From Rotaria sp. Silwood1 (lineage: Eukaryota > Rotifera > Eurotatoria > Philodinida > Philodinidae): a stretch of 64,000 nucleotides of DNA. The position numbers and the translations under genes were made by a program. The first letter of the stretch is position 1. Each line of letters begins with the position of its first letter. Location of the stretch: the NCBI GenBank assembly GCA_905250075.1, contig CAJNOP010000021.1, positions 1,389,808 to 1,453,807 on the forward strand. Reading direction: 5' to 3'. Below, one piece after another: positions 44,552 to 64,000 of the stretch. The notes beneath the pieces were generated by a model. The model had not been told where the DNA came from and did no database searches. It saw only the letters and a list, made by a program, of their open reading frames with translations.

Positions 44552-47500
44552 GAAAATAAATAGATAAAAATAAAACAAACTAAAAAATTCAATCAAAATA
44601 AATATAATTTACATGAAAAAAAATAAATAGATTTGCGCAGTTTCCATTCAATTTTTTCTTTTCTTTCCTTCATCATATCTTTACAAAGTTTGTTATATGA
44701 ATTACAAAGAGTTCTTCGATTATTGTATACGTTGATGATGTAAGAATTTGATTATATTCAGATAAAACATAATTATACAATGTTAATTATTTTATTTGAT
44801 CAGTACTATTTGATGGATCATCACCATGTATATTCAACTTATGTATCCATAACTCGTTAATTGACTTGTTAAATTACAAAAAAAAAGACAAATTTGGAAG
44901 ATGCACTAATCTTTACTATCATAGAATGTTTCGTATCATTCTTGGTTAGACATGTATTTTTAATGATAATTTTAATTTTGATAGAAAGATACGAATAATA
45001 ACAAAAGCATCTATTAACATATTCATTATTAATGGTGAACATATTTGTTGAATAAACACCTTCAAACTGACTTGGTTTTCGTCTTGAAGAATTTTATAAA
45101 TTTAACTGTAATTGATAACCGGTTGCAGATATGTAAAACAATGAATTATATTAACCAATAAAAGATAACTGTATCGAAGGCAAATGAACAACACTCTTCA
45201 TTTATGTTAATTATTGCTCTAAAACAAGCCAAAGAACTGCAACGTTGATTAATTACTTGGAATCCGGATATTTACTTGTCAATAGATTGTTGTTCATCTG
45301 TAATAGAAAGATCGCCTACTTGAGTTCTTACGCCAATCGCATAATATTTTTTTTCAAATAATATTGAATTCGATGCTGCTCAATACATCAGGGATCAGTA
45401 TGCTTTACTGAAAGGAACATATTGTTATCAATAACTATTGTAGGGAAATTCTGGATCATGGTTTTATACAAAAATTTTCAAAATAGAAAAGAAATATGGT
45501 CTTTATTTAATGGGGCGCTTTTATCTACTGATCAATTTTTTCAGAAGAAACCAGCTACAATCACACTGAATGCTCGCTCAGTTTGACGGATTATCAAGAA
45601 GCTTTGAATAATTGATTTTCATTCATACTGTTTGGTATTTATGTCGCTGTGCACTTGCACTATTCTTATCAATTCTTTGGCAATCTGAGTGGGCAAGTAT
45701 GCACGTGCAAATGGCCAAAATCGTGAAAATTACACAAATATTAGAAGACGTAATGAATAAAAAAATATTTCTGTTAAAATTTATTGGATTTGTTACGAAT
45801 CATTGATATATATTTCCTTCACACGAAGAAAGTTATAACTCAGTACAATGAACCTTGAACCTAATCGTTTAGACTTTTATTTAAATAATATTTGTTTTTA
45901 TTCTTTGTAGATTTAAAAATAATTTTTGTCCTTGTTTAACTTGAATTCAATTTCAGGTTTCTTTCTCGAACCAAATATCCTTATGAAACAGTGAAAATAT
46001 TACATGCAACAAAAGTTTATAGTTTTCATACTATTTAACATTGAATTATCCTTCTGTTGATTTCATAATCTACTTATAGTATTGTATGCATCACCTGGTG
46101 GTTGGTCACATCAAATTTTTAAACATCGTGGAGTATTCATCTATCTTTAAATGAAAGATATAAGTGAAAATGAATGTGCCTGTGCTTTGGATGCGGATTT
46201 TCATATGAGCTGTAATGTGTGGGCGTACACTATTTTACTGTCTGTTCGATTTCATTGCTAGAAAGAGATCTAGCGATAAGATGAATAGATGTCAAGTTTC
46301 ATGTTAATTTCGGTTGTTTTTGTTGGTCAGAGAAACTAAAATAAAATTTGAATCCAATTTGAAATCACTATTGATTTTCTGACGGATAGACAACTTCTCA
46401 GCACAATGTAAGAAGTCACTCACAAAAATACCTTACAAAATAAGAGAAAGCTGTATAGTTTTTTAATAAAGAAAAAGTTAATTTAGATTCAGTTACAGTG
46501 CTCTCAGTTATGTGTCATTTGTCAAACAGTGAAGTTTAATTATATTTCAATATAAAAGCTATAAAATAATATTTATTTTAACTGTTTTGATGTTTGTTGA
46601 TAAAGGAAATTACTAATCATGAGTATCAATGGAATGTTGTACGTCATAAAAAAAAATTGCCATGTTCTATATTATCAAATTCGATTATTAGTTCAATATA
46701 TAAAAAAAATTAACTAAGCTCAAAAATTTGCCATTATGTTCACTGAAAGACACTATTTTGCTCTGATCATAAATCTTACGAGCATGACCTCTAAATTATA
46801 GAATAAAATCAACAATATAAAAAAATTTTTCAAGATAAATTATCAACATAAATTATATAAGTCAGTATTTGATGCATTATTGTCATATATTTATTTTACT
46901 CTTCTCCTTTTGAATTCAGAATGGTTTTTAGTGCTTAAGTTTTATTTTTAATGTCGATACTAATTTATGTCACCATTAAGTCTAATCATATTGCTTTCAA
47001 CTTGATTTGCTCTTGAAACTATATAAAAAAAGATTAAAAAAAATATTGATTAGTTTTGAAATTAGGTAGATTAACTGTGATTTATAATGCAAATAGAAAT
47101 GTAAGCCGATGTATTGATCAGCGCCAGTGTCTAAAAATTTGTATGACTTTTCTAAAAAGTTTCGAGAAATTTTCGAAACGAAAAAGAGGAAAAAACGATG
47201 GTAGAAAGCAAATGTAATCATCTGAAAAATTTGATCTGGTATGTCAGAAATTTTCAAACAGCAAAATACCTACTTTTTGAACGCAGCTGAATCGCTTACA
47301 AGTCATTGACGGCAGCTTAGCAAATCGTCTGATATTTCTAATGTCCATTTCAGAGTTAAATGCTCGTGAGCATTTTTTGAATAGCTTTTGATAGGAACGA
47401 GATAGAGATCTTCGGTTTTCACCGTTGGAAAGAGCAGATGAAGACGCATCGAATTATGTATAGAAAGATTTTTCTAACTACTTTTCTAAAGGTTTAATCA

Positions 47501-48581
47501 AACGTTTTCAAAGAATTGCTTTTTTCTCCTACGTTAAAAAAAAGTGGCTTTTCTATCAAAATACTATAAAAATTTACATTTTTCGATTATTTTGTTGAAA
47601 AAGATGAGGTGGTAAATTGTATTCCGATGGTTTGGATGTCATACTGGTAGTAGTTAGAAACAACGTCTTGAGATAGTATTGTAACCCTTCTTTTGGCGAT
47701 TCTAGAGCACTCCTGAAAATCAATAAATTAATATCGTGACCATAAGAAGCATGCTGTTTTTCTTGAAGTTTTATGTAAAACCTATAGAAAAGTAGTTAAA
47801 AATCGTTCTATATATAATTCAATGTGTCTTCATCTGCTCTTTTCAACGGGGAAAATCGGAAATCTCTATCTCGTTTCTATCAAAAGTTATTCAAAAAATA
47901 CTCACGACCGTTTAACTCTGAAATGAACATTAGTCTTAAATATATTATTTGATTGAAAGACAAGATTAACAAAAAATAGATATCAAAAGTAAAATGCTCT
48001 GATTTATATTCAGCGAAATAATTTCCTTGTTTCAAATACCGAGCATATAATACAGAACTAGTATGCACTTTGATTGTAAATCATTCATTTTAAAAACTTA
48101 TTTTCTTTTTATTCATGTGTGCAATTGTTTTTATTTTTGTGTGAAAGAGCATGATATTATTGAATCTCTTTCATCACGTCAATGATGGATAGTTATAACA
48201 TGAATACACAAAAAAAAAACTCCTAGAAAAGTTGTTTTTAAAATGCACACAAATATATAAAAACGTTAATATCATTCTTCCAGGGTATTTCCTTTCTGTT
48301 ATTTTCTCGTCGCGCAAACATAACATAAACATAACAAAACAGTGAAAAACTGAATAACAACAAAAAGCAACAATAGAAATAAACGATGACAAAAAAAAAC
48401 AATAATTGCTCATATTTGTTTTTCTAATAGTTTGTTGTAGAATTTTCTAAGAAACGTACGCATACACTTAGAAGAGAAAAAAAAGTTTTACGAAAAAGAT
48501 AAAGATGATTAACAATGAGTTTTTTGGTTTTTCTTTTTTAAAATGACAGATGGAAAAAAGTTCAGATGGTAATTAAATTGT
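44552..48581. other. Gene-poor region with coding scraps and a large foldback repeat
   Basis: Four kb of AT-rich DNA. Coding-like scraps appear on the plus strand near 45959-46035 (FLSRTKYPYETVKILHATKV, after a possible acceptor) and 46079-46150 (YASPGGWSHQIFKHRGVFIY), neither recognised. The foldback repeat at 47.3-47.9 kb is listed separately. Open frames at 45612, 46997 and 48174 look like chance. Confidence 0.45.
47338..47934. repeat. Large foldback (inverted) repeat, about 600 bp, arms of about 170 bp
   Basis: The left arm (47338 to about 47515) and the complement of the right arm (47934 back to about 47760) align nearly throughout: CTAATGTCCATTTCAGAGTT against CTAATGTTCATTTCAGAGTT, then AACGAGATAGAGAT, AGAGCAGATGAAGAC, GAATTAT and AACTACTTTTCTA in both. 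By eye the identity is about 85 percent. The centre of about 240 bases is not coding. It is the best preserved of the foldback repeats in the window. Confidence 0.85.
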
Positions 48582-49694
<1,113 letters not shown>

Positions 49695-50267
49695 TTATTT
49701 TATATCAGATGAATAGAGTATTCTATTAACAAATGTTAAATCTAAATCACACACTGGTGCAATTGCGTCTGTATTTGAATTTTTAACATTCATTGGTTTT
49801 CGTGTATGACGATCTAAATAAAAAATTTTGTTTGTTTTTTTTTTCGTTACATATATTTTTATGAATCTTGATTATTCACCATGAATTAATTTCATACTAT
49901 CTAATGATGGTACAGATAAACTATTTACTAGACAATTTCCAAGAACAATACCAATTAAAAGAGTTACAACTAAAACAGCAATCGCAATTGACCAATATCT
50001 AAATGAAATAATCGTAGAAAGTAAAATAAAAGATTTATCAATCGTTTTTTTTTTATTACTTATGAGGATAATATGTAATACCAATTTTTTCAAACCAATT
50101 ATTTGGTAAATATGCCCAAAGTAAATAAATTACTATAAGACAGAAAATAACATAAAAATTATTATAATAATTGAAATCTTACTGAATGTAAAAATAGATG
50201 CAACATATAAAAAAAAACCAATAATACCTCGTTCACGACAAGGTAATGGAGACGGAGTAGTAGGCAT
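49695..50267 (-). CDS. PIGP: GPI-GlcNAc transferase subunit P (PIG-P)
   Basis: Four exons (50267-50183, 50132-50060, 49998-49880, 49813-49695) join in frame into 131 residues, the usual size. The start reads MPTTPSPLPCRERGIIGFFL, matching SPSPLPERAIYGFVLF of the family. The first hydrophobic segment is followed by LLWAYLPNNWFEKIGITYYP and HKYWSIAI, the conserved W..P..WL...G..Y.P.KYWA block, and then by a second membrane segment (AVLVVTLLIGIVLGNCLV) and PSLDSMKLIHD (family SPLDS). PIG-P is a small subunit of the ER complex that adds GlcNAc to phosphatidylinositol, the first step of GPI-anchor synthesis. The acceptor CTTCCAG abuts the ATG directly, so the 5' UTR lies in a spliced leader or upstream exon. 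Confidence 0.95.
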
Positions 50268-52278
50268 CTGGAAGTCGAAAAAATTTGTTATATATTAAAC
50301 AATTTTAGCTTTTTTTTTTTTTTTTTTCTAAAACTAATGGTGTGAAATGATCGTACTGGAATCAAAATCTTTTCATATTTTTCAATATGAATTGAGAACC
50401 TATCATAAGTGTTATTAAGAAATGCTTAATAGAGCGTAAAAAATCAAAATGTACAGTCTAACGAAAGAGAAAAGATTTCTTTACAGAATAGTACTATAAT
50501 TATTGGCTTCGTATAAATGTTTTCATATGCATTTTTCTTATTATCAAGTTGATCAAATGAAATTCATCTTTTCTATAACGAGTTATTCTCAGACAGTTGG
50601 ATTCTATCTCGTCTTTATACTACATGAAAGTAACTTAGTACAACGTGTGAAACATTGCATGGAGATTTATATAAAACCAAAATAGCTTAAAGGTCACTTT
50701 TTATCGCTCGAAATGCCTGCAGACCAATTGATGTTTCCTGATTTTTTAAATACATTTAATTTTATAGGCATATGTGGCAACTTAGTCAACATACTCTCGG
50801 ATGGGCGATCTGGAACAAACAGCCACTAGTAACTATTTAGAATCATCATATGACTGGTAGTACTGAGGCTTGAGCACAGTACTTATTCAATGAATGCTGA
50901 ACAATGTAGCCGCTCAGCCATGACGGCCTAAACAACATATATTGAGGCATACAGTGAAGAGATAAAAGACAACATAAAGAGTAAATGATACTTATAATAG
51001 GAGTCAAGGACATTTGTATTTGTCAATCAATTTTCGTAAGCATCAACGCAAAATTTAAATATATAATTTGTTGGCATCTAAATAAGTTATTCTGTCAGTG
51101 GAAGTCAATCCTACAAAACTAAATTAATGTACAATTCAAGCATTTATTGCTAGAATCGAATGAATTCGTGAAACTACTCTCAAATAAAAAGGCAATATAT
51201 CAACATGTCATTTCCAAATCATTAAAGCTAGTTACATCGTCTCTGCAAAAATGTGGCGCTTTTATCAGAAAATCATTTGCCAAGTTTTAAGAAGACAGCT
51301 TTTTCAAACACTTTCTACGAGAGAGACTATCCTCGATTATCTGTCAATACTTAGTCTCTTCCACATCTAAAAACTATCGAAAACTCTGACTCTAGGCTTC
51401 TCTTTGCAATAGGAACTCTCAATGAGTTTTTCTTTGTTGATTTTGCCTTAGAACGAGATGCTTCCATTTGGACAAGATTATTACTATTATCGATTATGCA
51501 ATATAAGATTCGAATAAAATTCTCATATCAGTAGACTGGTTATTATCTGTGTTTCTTATTGATTTCTTTTCTCTTTTTATCTCAAAGAGGATATATAATG
51601 AAACTTTATTGAAAGTTGACTACGTCTAAATTACTATTCGCAGATGGAATAGTACGACAACTCATCAGTCCAGTGACGGCATGAATTTCAGACCGATCCG
51701 GTGTCTGCGTTATTCATTTGCAATTATTACTAATTACATGCTTATAAACTTTGCTTTGCAGCTATTTTTATCTAAACTTAACATAGAAATCTGTAAAACA
51801 TTAGTCAATAACTTCCAAACTTCTTCAACTTATCTAATTATCTTTATCAATACAAACATTCAAGCGAATTCAAAAAAAAAACAATTTATTTGACAAACTC
51901 TGAAATTCATTCTCCATAGAAATAACAAAGACAAAAAAAACGGCGGGACACAGCGCCTATAGATGTATATACACAAAACAGATTGATACAAAGAAAAAGA
52001 AACATTTTAAACTCGATTGTAACATCTGACAAAAAAAACACGCTAATCGTTTTCTTTGTGTTTTTTAATATTTTATTTCATTCCATATATACAAAAAAAA
52101 AGACCATCAATTATGACAACACAAAAATTCATGGACAAACAAGCAAAAAATTATATTTGATTGCATAAAAAACAAAAGAAAAAACAAACAAGACAGATAT
52201 TTATAAATATATGATAATAATAAACACACAAGAAAAATATATTTCCAGAAAAAAATATATTTATAAGATATTTTATTT
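50268..52278. other. Spacer between PIG-P and MAGI
   Basis: Two kb of AT-rich DNA between two minus-strand genes: MAGI 3' flank and PIG-P 5' flank. No gene recognised; open frames at 50503, 51681 and 51983 lack motifs. Confidence 0.5.
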
Positions 52279-62204
<9,926 letters not shown>

Positions 62205-63758
62205 TGATTAAAATAGATTATTATAATCTATGAATATAAGATTTTTTTTCATTGATAAATGTCAAGATCATATCTTCAAGTAAATAATTTACGTACAATA
62301 TGAAACTTTTGTCGTCAATGCTACTACTAGTTAACATCTGAAAAATGATGATGGTTATGTCAATATTTGATTTTGTTTTTCTTCAACGTTGAAAAAGACA
62401 ATATGGAATTTTTATTATTCAATAAAAGTGTTAAAAAAAACGAAAAAAAAAATCTCATCAAGACTATTTCCATGAAAGAAGAGAAAGAATGAATTGTGCA
62501 CTATGCAAACATTTTTCTTCGACCTTGACATCATCGAGTGTCGACAATAATTTCTGTGATATGAGCATCAAATATACGTGCACTTACAGAGAAAAAAGAA
62601 AAATGGAACATAAATGACACGAGAGATGGTTACAAAATAAAAGATCAAATAAGTCTATTAATGTGTCATCCTCGAGCAAAACAAAGAACGATTGTACTCA
62701 CTCTACTGTGATCGATTTCTTTCTTGACTATTTTTTTTCTTTCATACGCAATTCATCAACATACAACATCAACAATAGGATGATAAGCATCTGAAAATTG
62801 AGCTTCCAACAGCTGCTATCGCTTTAAAATTAGACCATTCTCCATCAATATGATGGTGCGTACAACTACAAATACTTGTTCTCTCGTTGTTTTTCTGTTC
62901 TGTTTTTTTTTTATTCGTTATAACATTCAATGTTAGTTTTATTCTATGTATAAGCAAGTGTAATCATGTTAACACATAAGCACTTATTCTCTGTGATGTC
63001 TGTTCATGCAACAAGTCTTGATGATGCCTATTTTTATCCTTCTGTTTCTCAAGAGACTGACAAAAGGAAACAAAAATTATATTTAGGACGTCAATATAAC
63101 AAACCTCAAAGAAGAAAAAATAATATGAATTGCCGAAGACAAAGTGAATTTCTCCTGATAATTTCCTTGAAGAAAATAACTACAAAACTATTCATGTTGT
63201 TTCTTGAATTGTCATTAATATAAAATCGATGAGTTTTCGTTCGATGATCTAGAACGGAAAAATAAAAAAACAATTGATTTAATGAAAGAATAATTCATTC
63301 ATCTCTCGTTTTATATGTGTCTATTCATTTGTTGTTCAATCACCAAGACAAATGAAAGGGATTTACTATCGATAACCATTGACGACAAGCGAACGAGAAG
63401 ATTACAAACTTTATTTTTTTTTCTTCTACGAAATCGAACGATGAAAAACAAACAGATAAATCATTATTTTTTTTTTGCTGTAGCTTTGACGCTCAAAAAA
63501 ATTCTTATTGATCAATTTAAAAGAAAATAAATGAGCAGAAAAAGAAAATATATATGTAACATAGAATGAACGGTACTATGTGTAAAGACAAAAATAAATA
63601 AATAAATATCGCTGCTTCGGACAAAAAAAACATTGACGAAACTAAAAATACAATCGAGGACATAAAACTAATAACGTAGAATATTATGTATGCGGAAGAC
63701 GCTGCTTGAACGAATAGAATTTGATGAAGAAAAGAAAGACATATTAGTAATGAAATAT
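62205..63758. other. MAGI upstream region
   Basis: AT-rich spacer of 1.55 kb between MAGI and the 3' end of the next minus-strand gene; presumed MAGI promoter. A possible acceptor TTCATAG at 62228-62229 lies 23 bases before the MAGI ATG. Open frames at 62769, 62966 and 63315 show no motif. Confidence 0.45.
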
Positions 63759-64000
63759 TTATGTTGATATCAATTCATAATATTTGCCTGTGTTTGGATC
63801 GTAGAAACATTTGAGTGTTGCATCATAACATAACGGAACTAACTCATTATCTGTCGTTGATTCAAGTGGCTCATCATTATCAGAAGAATTCTGCTTTTTC
63901 ATTGTATCTTTTGAATTTAATTTCAATCGAAAAGTTTGTTCAATATCCGTACCGTTTCCTCCTATAGTATTATTATCTGAAACAATCGATGCCAATAAAG
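63759..64000 (-). CDS. 3' end of an unidentified minus-strand gene (truncated by the window edge)
   Basis: The frame is open from the window edge to the TAA at 63759-63761, at least 79 codons. It reads acidic and Ser/Asn-rich sequence (NSSDNDEPLESTTDNELVPL) ending CYDATLKCFYDPNTGKYYEL plus IST. The FYDPNTGKYYE end resembles a single OCRE-type or WW-like aromatic repeat (YYDPxTGxYYE), which in other proteins sits near RNA-binding or signalling domains, but one unit at a C-terminus is not diagnostic. Codon use is that of a real exon. The start, and the rest of the gene, lie outside the window. Confidence 0.6.
   Translation of the reverse strand, partial: LLASIVSDNNTIGGNGTDIEQTFRLKLNSKDTMKKQNSSDNDEPLESTTDNELVPLCYDATLKCFYDPNTGKYYELIST

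Noticed and set aside
50910-50935. GC-richer stretch GCCGCTCAGCCATGACGGCC thought to be a small RNA gene
   Set aside because: No cloverleaf, no box A/B pair and no conserved snRNA motif could be found.

Overview
The window reads as nuclear DNA of a small, AT-rich metazoan genome. Genes have many short introns (about 45-75 nt, GT..AG), coding exons favour A/T-ending codons, and the spacers are very AT-rich. At least eight genes carry a pyrimidine-tract AG splice acceptor directly upstream of, or a few bases before, the start codon, which is what spliced-leader trans-splicing leaves. Together with one bacterial-type gene that has acquired introns, a TPR pseudogene of kinesin-light-chain type, a mariner copy and numerous decayed elements, this fits a bdelloid rotifer (a Rotaria-like genome) best. 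Another spiralian cannot be excluded from sequence alone.

Layout. 1-5.4 kb: the 3' end of an unknown plus-strand gene, a claudin-like four-TM protein with a repeated FIR tail (minus), and the translocon-associated protein TRAP-beta (minus). 8.35-11.2 kb: folliculin (plus). 11.7-14.9 kb: a nearly intact-length but dead mariner element, then a second mariner relic. 19.5-20.9 kb: a peptide-type GPCR (minus). 21-32.7 kb: gene-poor DNA with foldback repeats, an unidentified coding relic, a TPR pseudogene, a GC-rich hAT-like nonautonomous element and an inverted pair of Lys/Arg-type minisatellites. 32.8-33.8 kb: a bacterial-type zinc-ribbon-like gene. 34.5-38.0 kb: eIF2B epsilon (minus). 38.5-38.9 kb: a Cu/Zn superoxide dismutase pseudogene. 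39.4-40.6 kb: mitochondrial ribosomal protein uL2m. 42.0-43.2 kb: a torsin-family AAA+ protein. 44.2-44.6 kb: a small basic protein. 48.6-48.9 kb: EF-1 alpha collapsed around an assembly gap. 49.7-50.3 kb: PIG-P. 52.3-62.2 kb: a 15-exon MAGI scaffold lacking WW domains. 63.8-64 kb: the 3' end of another minus-strand gene.

The genes are unrelated housekeeping and cell-biology genes (translation initiation and elongation, mitochondrial translation, ER translocation and GPI synthesis, nutrient signalling, junction scaffolding) and do not form one pathway. The accessory interest lies in the bacterial-type gene, the repeated claudin tail, the WW-less MAGI, the family of large imperfect foldback repeats, and the short hAT-like element.
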